Positions 8,766 through 17,694 of a stretch of DNA of 36,513 bases are shown in pieces (position 1 is the first letter of the stretch; each line of letters starts with the position of its first letter). The translations under genes and the position numbers were made by a program. Below the pieces are notes generated by a model, which searched no databases, was not told where the DNA came from, and saw only the letters and a list, made by a program, of their open reading frames with translations. This DNA is from Erythrobacteraceae bacterium. GTDB taxonomy: Bacteria; Pseudomonadota; Alphaproteobacteria; Sphingomonadales; Sphingomonadaceae. The stretch is taken from the NCBI GenBank assembly GCA_024642545.1, contig JAHEAW010000010.1, positions 1 to 36,513 of the forward strand. The letters run 5' to 3'.

Positions 8766-9039
8766 GCGAAATCGGCGAGCTCGACGGCGCCGAACTCGTG
8801 CTCCCGCTGTGCGATCCACACGGTGCCAGTTTCGACCGCGCGTTCCCGCTTGGCCTGATCCATTTATGGATGGGTCCGAACGCGCATCGCCTTTCGCCAT
8901 TTCCGACAACGGCTTTCTCGTCCGCTCGGAGGACAATTGGGCTCGTCTTCACGACAAGGTCGGCTTCGCCGATCGCTAAGTCGTCAGCCTCGATGATCCC
9001 GGCCGCCAGCAGGGACTGTTGGTGACCGCTCGCGCCTGA
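8762..9039 (+). pseudogene. Decayed gene once coupled to glcB (frameshift plus stop)
   Basis: An ATG overlaps the glcB stop (ATGA). It opens a frame with strong G/C third positions for about 35-40 codons ([16 protein letters not shown] up to FPLGLIHLWMG). Coding character then moves to another frame near 8870-8885, reading ISDNGFLVRSEDNWARLHDK. That frame meets a TAA at 8977 but stays codon-biased beyond it (VVSLDDPGRQQGLLVTARA) and ends at TGA 9037. The pattern fits a small gene of about 90 codons with one frameshift and one nonsense change. I do not recognise the family. Sequencing error could explain one lesion but less easily two. Alternatively, this is 280 bases of GC-rich intergenic sequence. 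Confidence 0.45.
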
Positions 9040-9045
9040 CCGCAA

Positions 9046-9876
9046 TTACCGCTGCAAGCTAAGCTGCTTTGCCAGTGCCACAAATTCTGCAATGGCGAGC
9101 GTTTCCGCCCGCCGTGTTGCATCAATGCCAAGCGTGTCGAGCGCCTCCAGCGCGCCGGGTAACCCTTTCAGGCTTTGACGCATCATTTTGCGGCGCTGGC
9201 CGAAGGCGGCTTCGGTCACACGTTCCAGCATTTTGGCAGACACACCCTCCGGCATTGCGGCTGGTTCCACATGAACGATGGCGCTCATCACCTTGGGCGG
9301 CGGGGTAAAGGCGCTGCGGTGGACCTTGATCGCCAGTTTTGCGGTAGCGCGCCACTGCGCCAGCACACCAAGGCGGCCATAAGCATCGCTGGCAGGAGCA
9401 GCGACAATCCGCTGCGCCACCTCTTGCTGGAACATCAGCGTCAGCGAAGTCCATGCTGGTGGCCAGATTTCGCCGCCCAGCCAGCGCACAAACAAGGCGG
9501 TGCCGACATTGTAAGGCAGATTGGAAAGCACCGCGAACGGTTCACCCATCAATTCGCTGTGATCCAGCTTCAGCGCATCCCCCGCGATCACCCGCAATTG
9601 GCCGGGAAAGGCATCCGACAATTCAGCCAGCGCGGGTAAGCATCGCTGGTCCATTTCGATTGCGGTGACGCGCGCACCGCCACGCAGCAAAGCGCGGGTC
9701 AGGCCGCCCGGGCCCGGACCAACTTCGAGCACGGCCTTGCCCTCCAAGTCACCGGGAACAGCGGCGATGCGGGCAAGCAATTGTTCGTCGAACAGGAAAT
9801 TCTGGCCTAGTGCCTTCGATGCGCTGAGCCCGTACCGGACAATGACATCGCGCAGCGGCGGAAGCGGCTTGGTCAT
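9046..9876 (-). CDS. rsmA: 16S rRNA dimethyladenosine transferase
   Basis: The 276-residue protein (also known as KsgA) dimethylates two adjacent adenosines in the 3' terminal helix of 16S rRNA during small-subunit maturation. The N-terminus ([16 protein letters not shown]) and the SAM motif [15 protein letters not shown] are diagnostic. [11 protein letters not shown] carries the catalytic NLPY of the family. A helical C-terminal domain ends in the typical [15 protein letters not shown]. Start ATG 9876 ([12 protein letters not shown]) is preferred over the longer ORF that would run into pdxA. It sits 16 bases after the pdxA stop as the last gene of the lptD-surA-pdxA-rsmA operon and converges on glcB. 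Confidence 0.96.
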   Translation of the reverse strand: MTKPLPPLRDVIVRYGLSASKALGQNFLFDEQLLARIAAVPGDLEGKAVLEVGPGPGGLTRALLRGGARVTAIEMDQRCLPALAELSDAFPGQLRVIAGDALKLDHSELMGEPFAVLSNLPYNVGTALFVRWLGGEIWPPAWTSLTLMFQQEVAQRIVAAPASDAYGRLGVLAQWRATAKLAIKVHRSAFTPPPKVMSAIVHVEPAAMPEGVSAKMLERVTEAAFGQRRKMMRQSLKGLPGALEALDTLGIDATRRAETLAIAEFVALAKQLSLQR

Positions 9877-9892
9877 ACAGCTCCAAACCTTG

Positions 9893-10924
9893 TCATAGCC
9901 CGCGCCGCGCCGCACATTCGCCCGCCATGCGGATCGCCGCAATCATCGCGCCGGGACGGGCAATCTTCTGGCCGGCGATATCAAACGCGGTGCCATGATC
10001 CGGGCTGGTACGAATGATTGGCAAGCCCAGCGTGACATTGACACCGGCATCAAAATCGAGTGCCTTGATCGGGATCAGTGCCTGATCGTGATACATGCAC
10101 ACAGCAGCATCATATTTGCCGCGGGCATGCGGGGCGAACAAGGCATCAGCAGGATACGGCCCGGTCGCATCTATTCCGGCTGCGCGCAAGGCAGCGATGG
10201 CAGGCGCAATAATCCGAATTTCCTCATCTCCAAACGCGCCATCTTCACCCGCGTGTGGGTTGAGCCCGGCCACCGCAATCCGCGGACTGACAATACCAAA
10301 ATCGTCGGTGAGTGCCGCCGCAAGAATCCGCGCGCGGCGGCAGATCAGAGCCTGCGACAACCGGCCCGGTACATCAGCCAAAGCGCAATGCACGGTCAGC
10401 GGCACCGTGCGCAGCTGAGGCCCTGCCAGCATCATGACCGCATCTTGCGCATCAACTCCGCAAGCATGGGCAAGAAATTCGGTCTGGCCAGGAAAGGCGA
10501 ACCCAATGTTCGCGAGCAAGCCTTTGGCAACAGGTGCTGTCGCCAGCGCGCCAGCTTTTTGGGCAAGGACCAGCTGCGCTGCTGATTGGAGCGAGGCCAA
10601 AGCCAGCTTTGCTCCCGCTTCACAAGGATTGCCCGGCGCATAGTCCTGTGGATCTTGCTCCAGCTCCAGCACTGGCAATCCCATATCGAAAGCGACAATT
10701 GCTTCCAACGGGTCTGAAATAACCGCGATTGAAATATCATGACCAGCTGCCGCGGCGGCCTGTGCCAGGATCGCCGCACTCCCCGCCACGAAGAACGGCG
10801 CCAATGCAGCGCTATCTTTCTGCGCCCATGCGGCTGCTATTACCTCGGGGCCGATTCCCGCCGGATCACCCAGCGACAGGGCAATGGGGAGCGGGGAGGC
10901 CTCGTCAGTCAGGGCTGGACTCAA
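9893..10924 (-). CDS. pdxA: 4-hydroxythreonine-4-phosphate dehydrogenase
   Basis: This 343-residue enzyme oxidises 4-phosphohydroxy-L-threonine in the DXP-dependent route to pyridoxal phosphate. Signature segments are [13 protein letters not shown] at the N-terminus, [12 protein letters not shown] near the middle, [17 protein letters not shown], and [14 protein letters not shown] followed by [23 protein letters not shown]. The start is probably TTG 10924, which overlaps the surA stop in TTGA. No in-frame ATG or GTG lies between it and the conserved LSLGDPAG. It belongs to the lptD-surA-pdxA-rsmA operon, whose order matches that in enterobacteria. Confidence 0.95.
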   Translation of the reverse strand: MSPALTDEASPLPIALSLGDPAGIGPEVIAAAWAQKDSAALAPFFVAGSAAILAQAAAAAGHDISIAVISDPLEAIVAFDMGLPVLELEQDPQDYAPGNPCEAGAKLALASLQSAAQLVLAQKAGALATAPVAKGLLANIGFAFPGQTEFLAHACGVDAQDAVMMLAGPQLRTVPLTVHCALADVPGRLSQALICRRARILAAALTDDFGIVSPRIAVAGLNPHAGEDGAFGDEEIRIIAPAIAALRAAGIDATGPYPADALFAPHARGKYDAAVCMYHDQALIPIKALDFDAGVNVTLGLPIIRTSPDHGTAFDIAGQKIARPGAMIAAIRMAGECAARRGL

Positions 10925-12333
10925 TTATATTCGATAAAAGCGTCATTGCGCAGGTCGCGCAGATAGCGCTGGGCACGCTTCTGGATCCGTTCATTTTCCA
11001 GCTTGTCCATCATATCGTCGAAAGAGGGCGTATTATCGACCTTTGGATCATCGCGCCCGCACAGCATCAGCACGCGCACCCCGTCCTTGATCGAACCGAA
11101 TGGCGGTGTGGTTTGGCCAACCTGCAACTTCAGCAGCGCACCCTGCAACTGATCGGGCAGCGAGCGTGCAGTAACCTGATCGTTATCAACCACCGATGCG
11201 CCGATCCCGGCGGCAATCTGGTTGGCATCACCGCAGCCATGCATCGTTTGCACCGCTTTGGAAAATTCATCGACCTTCTTGGCTGCGTCCGCTTCGGGAA
11301 CATCAGCCGGGAAACTGATCGAAATCTGCTTGAGACTGAGCACTGCATCGCGCGGGTCCGCTGTCAGCACCTGCCGCTTGTCGATCAGATAGAGAATTTC
11401 AATCCCGCCGGGAATATCGAACGGCCCGACCAGTTGTCCGGGCTGCATCTGGCGTGCGACCGTCTGCATTTGGGCCGGCAAGGTTTCCAGCCGGACAAAA
11501 CCCAGATCGCCGCCCACCGCCGCGGTCGATGCTTCGGAGAATTGCCGCGCATATGCGACAAAGCTGCCGCCTTTCTGCAATTGCTTGACGATGTTTTCAG
11601 CGTTCTTTTCAACCGCATCATGCGTTTCCGGGGTCGCGGAGAGGTAAATTTCACCAAGCCGATATTCCTCGGTTCCACGCGATGCTTCCATCCGCTGGAT
11701 CAATTCGCGTACTTCGCCTTCCGAGACATTGACGAACGGGGCGATCTTGCGGCGCAGCAGCCGTTGCCAAGCCATTTCGCCTTCAATCTGGCGCTTGAGC
11801 GAGGCGGCAGAGGACCCGATTGATTTCAGGTAATCATCCATCTTGGAGGTATCCTGGCCGAAATTCTGCGCTGCTACTTGCGCATATCGCTGGTCAATCT
11901 CGTCCTGGCTTATGACGATTTCGTCGGCCTTGGCAGCCTGAATTTCGAGCGTTTCGTCAATCAGATTGCGCAGCACCTGCATCCGTACCCGCTCCAGCTC
12001 TTCAGCCGAAATCTGACCCTTGGATGCGGCAACCAGCAGCGCTGTACGCTGATCGACATCAGTCCCGGTAATCACGGTACCATTGACCACAGCAGTCGCC
12101 CGCCGAAGATTGGGATTATTGTCGGTCGGAAGCTTGATATCGGCGGGCAGGCCCAGCGGATTGTCAGGGCTGCTCTGCACAGCCTGGACTGGCGCCTGAT
12201 CCTGGGCCTGATCCTGGGCCTGATCTTGGGCCTGATCTTGGGCTTGATCTTGGGCTTGCACTGCAACCGGCGCTGCCACGATGGAAAATGTGGCCAAGCC
12301 TGCGAGAAGTCTGGAAATAGTCTGTTGAATCAC
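10921..12333 (-). CDS. surA: Periplasmic chaperone/peptidyl-prolyl isomerase SurA
   Basis: The 470-residue protein starts at GTG 12333. It has a signal peptide (about 1-27, ending AVAVQAQ-like), then a QDQA-type repeat stretch, then the SurA N-domain (RRATAVVNGTVITGTDVDQRT). One clear parvulin domain follows at about 215-320, containing EYRLGEIYL, FSEASTAAVGGDLGFV and PGQLVGPFDIPGG. The second parvulin-like region (about 330-445) is degenerate. SurA escorts outer-membrane beta-barrel proteins, including LptD, to the Bam complex. It lies between lptD and pdxA, in the arrangement shared with gammaproteobacteria. The repeat-rich insertion after the signal is unusual (see the repeat entry). Confidence 0.93.
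   Translation of the reverse strand: MIQQTISRLLAGLATFSIVAAPVAVQAQDQAQDQAQDQAQDQAQDQAPVQAVQSSPDNPLGLPADIKLPTDNNPNLRRATAVVNGTVITGTDVDQRTALLVAASKGQISAEELERVRMQVLRNLIDETLEIQAAKADEIVISQDEIDQRYAQVAAQNFGQDTSKMDDYLKSIGSSAASLKRQIEGEMAWQRLLRRKIAPFVNVSEGEVRELIQRMEASRGTEEYRLGEIYLSATPETHDAVEKNAENIVKQLQKGGSFVAYARQFSEASTAAVGGDLGFVRLETLPAQMQTVARQMQPGQLVGPFDIPGGIEILYLIDKRQVLTADPRDAVLSLKQISISFPADVPEADAAKKVDEFSKAVQTMHGCGDANQIAAGIGASVVDNDQVTARSLPDQLQGALLKLQVGQTTPPFGSIKDGVRVLMLCGRDDPKVDNTPSFDDMMDKLENERIQKRAQRYLRDLRNDAFIEYN
12195..12254 (-). repeat. 12-bp tandem repeat (5 units) encoding Gln/Asp/Ala repeats in SurA
   Basis: On the plus strand the unit is CCTGATCCTGGG, repeated five times head to tail with C-to-T changes in the later copies. 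On the coding strand each copy adds four residues (Q-D-Q-A in register) directly after the signal peptide. The unit length is a multiple of three, so copy changes keep the frame. Confidence 0.93.
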
Positions 12334-12497
12334 GCGTAAAATCCGATTGCCACGCGGGTTTTCCGCGTCAGGAAGTGCCGGGAAACTGCCTGAATCTGGC
12401 TTAACCCTAGCTGAGTGGATGGGCGAATAGCTGGTTTAGGGGCCGCTGCCAATCATCCCGTCACCGCTTTGTGCAGATCGCCGCGGTTTGGGCTGGA

Positions 12498-14786
12498 TTA
12501 ACGGAACCCCAGATTGCGCAGCGCGAAGTAAATCTGAAAGGTGTCGCCGCGACGCGCATCGCCTGATGTGATGTAATCACGCCGCCACGTCAGGCCAAAT
12601 TCCAGGCAATCATCCTGATAGCCCAAGCCAAGTCTGGTCCGAACCGGGTCAAACCCGTTGGAATTGAGCGCCGGGTCCGCATTGCCCTTGGTCAGGTTGA
12701 ACACGCCTGATCCGAACATGGACCAATATCGCGCAAAGGCCACGCGGGCAGCAGCGCGCAATTCCTCCCTGTCGCGCAAATCCTCAATCGAAGTGTCGAT
12801 ATTACGGTTGAGCTTGAGATAGCCAATTTCGGCATAAGTCTGGCGAGAACCGATGGTCGCATCGAATTCATTGCGCCGTAGTGCCAGATTATCCTTGTCC
12901 AGCCGGTAACGGTGCGTCAGCTTGATGAAATCCTTGTAGCGCACCTCGGTCCGCCCGACGAAATCGGACAGCCTGCCGCTCAGCCCTGTGCCATTGACCA
13001 GAATCTGCGAGGCATCAGCCAGCCGGTAGGACTGGCCGAGCGAGGTTTTGAAACGCCAGCCCGGGCGCTGCAATTCCCAGTCAAAGCCATAAGTGACGCG
13101 CGTCCCATCTTCGAACCGGTCATAGCCGGGGAAGCGATTGAGTGCGAACAGGTTCGAATCTTCAAGGTCAATCGCGCGCGAATCCTCATTGGGAACGGCT
13201 AGGTTCTTTAGCTGCGGGGTGGCAACAATCTGGATGCGCGGGATCAGCACCTGTGTGCCGCCGAACGCCCGGCCCACAAATGGCCACTGCATATCGATGG
13301 CGGCCAGCGCAATGCCGCGCCCCTGCCAGCCCGCGTCGCCCCGATAAAAAGCTGTCGATGTGAGGTCGTTCTGAGACGAGTGATAAATATCGCCGCGGGC
13401 CAGCGCGGTGAATGTAACCACCTGCCCCAGCCCGGTTACTGTGCGAAGGTCCCATTGCGCGCTGGCAAAGGCGCGCTGGGTATTCTGACCGCTATCGCGC
13501 ATCAGATTGAGCGAATTGAGCTGCAGGTCAACCGTGCCGCCGAGCACGGGGTTGGGCAATCTGCGGCGATAATCGATCACTGGCAGAGCAACCGGGATCT
13601 GGCCCTGTGACTGGCCAAGCCGCAAGGTCTGGGTCGACCAGCCAGCAATCGACAAATAAGACTGCTCGCCGATCCGCTCGAGATTAAAGGTCGAGCGCAG
13701 CCGATCATCGCGGCTGATGTCGTACCGGCGCAGAAACGTGCGGTCGCTGGCGCGCCGGATCGATGCTGTCAGGCTCCATTCGGGAGAAAACTGGAACCGG
13801 CCATTGGCCTCGATATAGCCGCGAAAATCGCGCTGGGTCGCAGCTGCTCCGGTGGCCCCTGAAATCCGCTGGCTTTCGGTCGCATAACCGGTGATCTGAT
13901 AAGCGCCGTTTCCGGTCAGGTGCCGAAATTGGGCTGATCCCATTGGCGGCGCGGCGGAAAATACATAAGCGCCCAGGTTCAGATCGGCATTGTCCGCCAG
14001 CCGCAGATAGTAATTGGCGTTGACCTCCACCCCGTTGGATTGGGAAACCTGGAAATCGGGGATCAGAATGCCCGAAACTGCCCGTCCATCTGTATGGAAG
14101 GCCAGGCCGGGCAAGGGCAGAATACGCGCGCCAAACAGCTCCAGAAATGCGCCCTTGAAGGTAACCCGTTTTTCCTTTGGATCATAAATCACGCGCTTGG
14201 CGGTGACCCGCCAACTGGGGTTGCGCGGGCAGCCTTGCGCATTTTCCAGCGCGCAGGCGCTGTAGACGGCAGTTTGCAGTGTTATATCACCATTGACCCC
14301 GCGCGCGGCGTCCTTCGCTGCCAGCCGCCCGCCTTCGCGCAGCGCGAGCAGCAGATTATCCATCGCGCCTACTTCAAACTTGTCGTTCAGCTCCAGCCGG
14401 TCAGTAAATAGCTGATCGCCCGCCTCATCAACAAAACGGACATCGCCGGTAGCGATAATCTGTCCGGACTTGCGGTTCCAGGTCACTTGCTTGGCAATTG
14501 CAGATTTCTGGTCGCTGCGCAGTACAACGTTGCCGCTGGCGGTGACCACATCCTGATCCGAATCGTAAGCCAGAACATCCGCCTCAAAGGTGATTTCGCG
14601 GGCTGCTTCCTGATCCGGCGCAGGCGCGGAACTAAGGGCCGCCTTCGGTGCTTCCTGCGCTGCTGCAGGCGCGGCCAGACCCACGGCAAAGCCCACCACC
14701 GCCAGACAGATGGCGCGCTTTTTCAGGCTTTGCACCTTGTGTGTTGGCGCATCGTCCTTAGTTTTTCTGGGTGGGTCGATTATCAT
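12498..14786 (-). CDS. lptD: LPS-assembly outer-membrane protein LptD
   Basis: The product has 762 residues from ATG 14786; a TTG at 14798 is an alternative and neither has a clear ribosome-binding site. A signal peptide ends in AAPAAAQ. The N-terminal LptA-like jellyroll domain follows (ITFEADVLAYDSDQDVVTASGNVVL). The rest is a large beta-barrel with the family segment GAFLELFGARILPLPGLAFH and an aromatic C-terminal strand ending YFALRNLGFR. With LptE, LptD inserts lipopolysaccharide into the outer leaflet. The mature chain has only three cysteines by eye: two close together (SACALENAQGC) and one near the C-terminus (QDDCLEF). The Cys-Cys pair known in E. coli is absent. It is the first gene of the lptD-surA-pdxA-rsmA operon and diverges from pepA. 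Confidence 0.95.
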   Translation of the reverse strand: MIIDPPRKTKDDAPTHKVQSLKKRAICLAVVGFAVGLAAPAAAQEAPKAALSSAPAPDQEAAREITFEADVLAYDSDQDVVTASGNVVLRSDQKSAIAKQVTWNRKSGQIIATGDVRFVDEAGDQLFTDRLELNDKFEVGAMDNLLLALREGGRLAAKDAARGVNGDITLQTAVYSACALENAQGCPRNPSWRVTAKRVIYDPKEKRVTFKGAFLELFGARILPLPGLAFHTDGRAVSGILIPDFQVSQSNGVEVNANYYLRLADNADLNLGAYVFSAAPPMGSAQFRHLTGNGAYQITGYATESQRISGATGAAATQRDFRGYIEANGRFQFSPEWSLTASIRRASDRTFLRRYDISRDDRLRSTFNLERIGEQSYLSIAGWSTQTLRLGQSQGQIPVALPVIDYRRRLPNPVLGGTVDLQLNSLNLMRDSGQNTQRAFASAQWDLRTVTGLGQVVTFTALARGDIYHSSQNDLTSTAFYRGDAGWQGRGIALAAIDMQWPFVGRAFGGTQVLIPRIQIVATPQLKNLAVPNEDSRAIDLEDSNLFALNRFPGYDRFEDGTRVTYGFDWELQRPGWRFKTSLGQSYRLADASQILVNGTGLSGRLSDFVGRTEVRYKDFIKLTHRYRLDKDNLALRRNEFDATIGSRQTYAEIGYLKLNRNIDTSIEDLRDREELRAAARVAFARYWSMFGSGVFNLTKGNADPALNSNGFDPVRTRLGLGYQDDCLEFGLTWRRDYITSGDARRGDTFQIYFALRNLGFR

Positions 14787-14918
14787 ATTGGTCTGCAAGG
14801 CCGGAGCATGGCTTGCCTATCGCATTGCCCGCGCCTAATCGCAATCACCATCAAACGGGCTCGGTCATGGCTATGGCGCGGGCTCACCAAAAGACCATCC
14901 ATAATCGCCGGAGACATC

Positions 14919-16379
14919 ATGAATATCCTGTTCGACCAGTCCGCACCAGCAGGCGCTGCCCTGATTGCCCATATTACCAGCAAGGGTGACTTGCCGCAGG
15001 GGCTGGAAAAATCGCTGACTGACGGGGCGAAAGCGGTCCGGTTCAAAGGCAATGGCGGCCAGTTGTTTGAAGGGTTTGTCGAACGCAATAGCCAAACAGT
15101 TCGCGTTGCGGTTGCAGGGGCAGGGGACCCATCGGCAGATGATCGCCGCACGGCGCTGGAAAAAGCGGGCGCGGCGCTAAGCGCAAAATATCTGACCTCT
15201 GGCGAAAGCGCACTGGTGCTCGATCTGTCCGCTTCGGGCCTGTCGGCAACTGAAGCCGCTTCGGTGTTGCTGGGTCTGCGGCTGCGCGGCTGGCGGCACG
15301 ATGCCTATCGCACCAAGCTGAAGGAAGAGCAGAAGCGCACACTGGCTACTGTCACCGTCGTCGGCGCACCAGATGGCACGCAAGATGCCTGGGCGGAATG
15401 GTCCGCGGTTGCTGCCGGGGTTGAATTTACGCGCGATCTGGTGGCCGAACCTGCCAACAAAGTGTTCCCGATCAGCTTTGTCGAAAAGTGTCAGGAAAAA
15501 TTCGCCGGGACGGGCGTGGAGATTATCGTGCTCGATGTCGCCGCGATGGAGGCGCTTGGCATGGGGGCGCTGCTGGGTGTCGGGCAAGGGTCCGAACAGC
15601 CGTCGCGTTTGCTGGCGATCAAATGGAATGGCGGCGCAGTGGGCGCAAAGCCCACGGTGTTTGTCGGCAAGGGTGTGACTTTCGATACGGGCGGCATTTC
15701 GCTCAAGCCAGGACCGGGCATGGAAGACATGAAGTGGGACATGGGCGGCGCTGGGGCAGTGGCCGGGGCCATGTTCGCGCTCGCCAGCCGCAAAGCCAAG
15801 GCCAATGTCATTGGTGTGATGGGGTTGGTAGAAAACATGCCGGACGGTAAGGCCATGCGCCCGGGTGATATCGTAACCTCCATGTCTGGCCAGACGATTG
15901 AAGTGCTCAACACCGATGCCGAAGGGCGGCTGGTGCTGTGCGATGCGCTGCACTGGGCGCAAAAGGAATTTTCGCCTGCAGCCATCATCGATTTTGCTAC
16001 GCTGACCGGGGCGATCATCATTGCGCTGGGCAACGAGTTTGGCGGGCTCTATTCCAATGATGATAGTCTGGCGGCGCAGCTGACCAAAGCGGGCAAGGCC
16101 AGCGGCGATGCAATGTGGCACATGCCGCTTGCCCCTGCTTATGACAAGCTGATCGACAGCCCAATTGCGGATATGAAGAATATCGGCGGGCGCGGCGCAG
16201 GCTCAATCACGGCAGCGCAGTTCCTTCAGCGCTTCATCGAAAAGGGCACCCCTTGGGCACATTGTGACATTGCCGGGATGGTGTGGGCGGATAAGGCCGG
16301 CCCTACCTGGGACAAGGGGGCGACGGGTTTTGGTGTGCGCCTGATTGATGAATATGTTCGGGAAAACGTGGAAGGCTGA
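14919..16379 (+). CDS. pepA: Leucyl aminopeptidase (M17 cytosol aminopeptidase)
   Basis: This is a 486-residue M17 peptidase. The start ATG 14919 has GGAGA eight bases upstream; the longer ORF in the track runs back into lptD and is rejected. The catalytic C-terminal domain contains the metal-binding segments VGKGVTFDTGGISLKP and KWDMGGAGAVAG, plus the family signature NTDAEGRLVLCDAL. A poorly conserved N-terminal macro-like domain precedes it. The enzyme forms hexamers with two metal ions and removes N-terminal residues from peptides in the cytoplasm. It is followed after nine bases by a DUF2256 gene and then holC, so these are probably one operon. The pepA-holC pairing is also seen in other proteobacteria. 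Confidence 0.96.
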   Translation: MNILFDQSAPAGAALIAHITSKGDLPQGLEKSLTDGAKAVRFKGNGGQLFEGFVERNSQTVRVAVAGAGDPSADDRRTALEKAGAALSAKYLTSGESALVLDLSASGLSATEAASVLLGLRLRGWRHDAYRTKLKEEQKRTLATVTVVGAPDGTQDAWAEWSAVAAGVEFTRDLVAEPANKVFPISFVEKCQEKFAGTGVEIIVLDVAAMEALGMGALLGVGQGSEQPSRLLAIKWNGGAVGAKPTVFVGKGVTFDTGGISLKPGPGMEDMKWDMGGAGAVAGAMFALASRKAKANVIGVMGLVENMPDGKAMRPGDIVTSMSGQTIEVLNTDAEGRLVLCDALHWAQKEFSPAAIIDFATLTGAIIIALGNEFGGLYSNDDSLAAQLTKAGKASGDAMWHMPLAPAYDKLIDSPIADMKNIGGRGAGSITAAQFLQRFIEKGTPWAHCDIAGMVWADKAGPTWDKGATGFGVRLIDEYVRENVEG

Positions 16380-16388
16380 TCGCCTGAT

Positions 16389-16556
16389 ATGGCCCGCATG
16401 ACACGCAAGGCAGATTTGCCTAGTAAGATTTGCAAGACATGCGGGCTGCCCTTCACCTGGCGCAAGAAATGGGCGCGCGACTGGGATGAACTGCGCTATT
16501 GTTCAGAACGGTGCCGCCGCTCCAAACAGGCTGGCGGCGGATTGCAGGGGGGGTGA
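16389..16556 (+). CDS. DUF2256 zinc-ribbon protein
   Basis: This 55-residue gene is not in the ORF track. It begins MARMTRKADLPSKICKTCG and has four cysteines in a CX2C ... CX3C arrangement (residues 15, 18, 38, 42), with an aromatic middle (PFTWRKKWARDWDELRYCS). This is the pattern of DUF2256, a short family likely to bind one zinc ion and of unknown function. A second ATG at codon 4 is possible. The stop overlaps the holC ATG by one base (TGATG) and the gene starts nine bases after pepA, so it is embedded in the pepA-holC operon. Confidence 0.88.
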   Translation: MARMTRKADLPSKICKTCGLPFTWRKKWARDWDELRYCSERCRRSKQAGGGLQGG

Positions 16557-16993
16557 TGCGGGTCGATTTTTATCAACTCAGCCGTGATCCTGCTGAAACC
16601 GTGGTGCCCTTGCTGGCCGCGGCGAGTCGTAAGGCGGGCGAACGCTTGCTGGTGGTTTCTGCCGATACCGAACAACTGGGTCAGATCGACACTATGCTGT
16701 GGGAAGCGCAGCCAGCGGCATTTCTGGCGCATGGTATGGCAGGTGGCGGGCACGATGACCGCCAGCCAATCCTGCTATCGAGCGGCATGGAAGCGACCAA
16801 CGGCGCCCGCTATGCGCTGCTCGCCGACGGCCAGTGGCGCGAGGAATGCAGCACCTTTGAACGAATCTTTCTGTTGTTCGGGGATGACCGGCTGGACGAT
16901 GCACGGCAATGTTGGACGATGGTTGGCAAACTGGACGCCGCCGAGCGGCATTTCTGGAAGCAGGACGGCGGCAAATGGCGTGAAATGGTCTGA
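16556..16993 (+). CDS. holC: DNA polymerase III chi subunit
   Basis: The product is a 145-residue HolC protein. It starts [34 protein letters not shown], the usual chi beginning, and contains [13 protein letters not shown] and a C-terminal [19 protein letters not shown] segment. Chi with psi joins the clamp loader to single-strand-binding protein during replication. The start has a strong AGGGGGGG ribosome-binding site inside the end of the DUF2256 gene, and the one-base overlap implies coupled translation. Alphaproteobacteria commonly have chi but no recognisable psi, so the partner here is open. Confidence 0.93.
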   Translation: MRVDFYQLSRDPAETVVPLLAAASRKAGERLLVVSADTEQLGQIDTMLWEAQPAAFLAHGMAGGGHDDRQPILLSSGMEATNGARYALLADGQWREECSTFERIFLLFGDDRLDDARQCWTMVGKLDAAERHFWKQDGGKWREMV

Positions 16994-17100
16994 GCGCACG
17001 TCACCGCGCGGCGACGCAGCACTTGCGATTGGTTGCAACCGGGGCTAGGGGCGCGCGCGACGAACACATCCCCTTTCCAAACTACAATCAGGAATTTCTC

Positions 17101-17523
17101 ATGGCGGTTACCCGCACCTTTTCGATCATCAAGCCCGATGCCACCAAACGCAACCTGACCGGTGCGGTCACCAAGATGCTGGAAGACGCTGGCCTGCGGG
17201 TTGTCGCGTCCAAGCGGATCCACATGACCCGCGATCAGGCGGAAGGATTCTATGCGGTGCACAAGGATCGGCCTTTCTTCGGTGAACTGGTCGATTTCAT
17301 GATCAGCGGCCCGGTGGTGGTGCAAGTGCTCGAAGGCGAAGGCGCAATGCAACGCAACCGTGACATTATGGGCGCGACCAACCCCAAGGATGCCGCGCCC
17401 GGCACGATCCGTGCGGAACTGGCTGAAAGTATCGAAGCCAACACCGTACATGGGTCAGATTCAGACGAAAACGCAGCAATTGAAATTGCCTATTTCTTCA
17501 AGCCGGAAGAACTCGTCGGCTGA
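17101..17523 (+). CDS. ndk: Nucleoside diphosphate kinase
   Basis: The 140-residue enzyme transfers the gamma-phosphate of ATP to nucleoside diphosphates. It has the start [18 protein letters not shown], the middle [17 protein letters not shown], and ANTVHGSDS, whose His is the phosphorylated residue. The start ATG 17101 is preceded by AGGAAT; the upstream part of the longer ORF is discarded. A strong intrinsic terminator lies 25 bases after the stop. The 107-base gap after holC suggests a separate promoter, though I could not identify a convincing one. Confidence 0.98.
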   Translation: MAVTRTFSIIKPDATKRNLTGAVTKMLEDAGLRVVASKRIHMTRDQAEGFYAVHKDRPFFGELVDFMISGPVVVQVLEGEGAMQRNRDIMGATNPKDAAPGTIRAELAESIEANTVHGSDSDENAAIEIAYFFKPEELVG

Positions 17524-17548
17524 TTGCCTGCCTTTGGTTAATTCAGAG

Positions 17549-17585
17549 GGCCCGCTGGTGTATGCCAGCGGGCCTTTTATTTTAT
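17549..17585 (+). terminator. Rho-independent terminator of ndk
   Basis: A perfect ten-base stem GGCCCGCTGG/CCAGCGGGCC with a six-base loop is followed by TTTTATTTTA. It lies 25 bases downstream of the ndk stop. Confidence 0.93.
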
Positions 17586-17694
17586 CCGTCTGATAATAAA
17601 GGCAACAATGCTACGCTGCCAAAGGCTGGCTATTTGCGGAAATTGTGGTAACCAGTTCACCAAGGTCGCGCCACCTTTGGGGGGAGGGCTTGCT

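Noticed and set aside
10729-11823. Plus-strand ORF of 364 residues
   Set aside because: It lies antisense to surA. Its sequence is Arg/His-rich with no domain, as expected from high-GC antisense frames.
14487-14918. N-terminal extension of the pepA ORF
   Set aside because: It runs antisense into lptD and has no similarity to M17 enzymes. ATG 14919 has a ribosome-binding site and fits the family length.
15177-16121. Minus-strand ORF of 314 residues
   Set aside because: Antisense shadow of pepA, which has clear M17 motifs.
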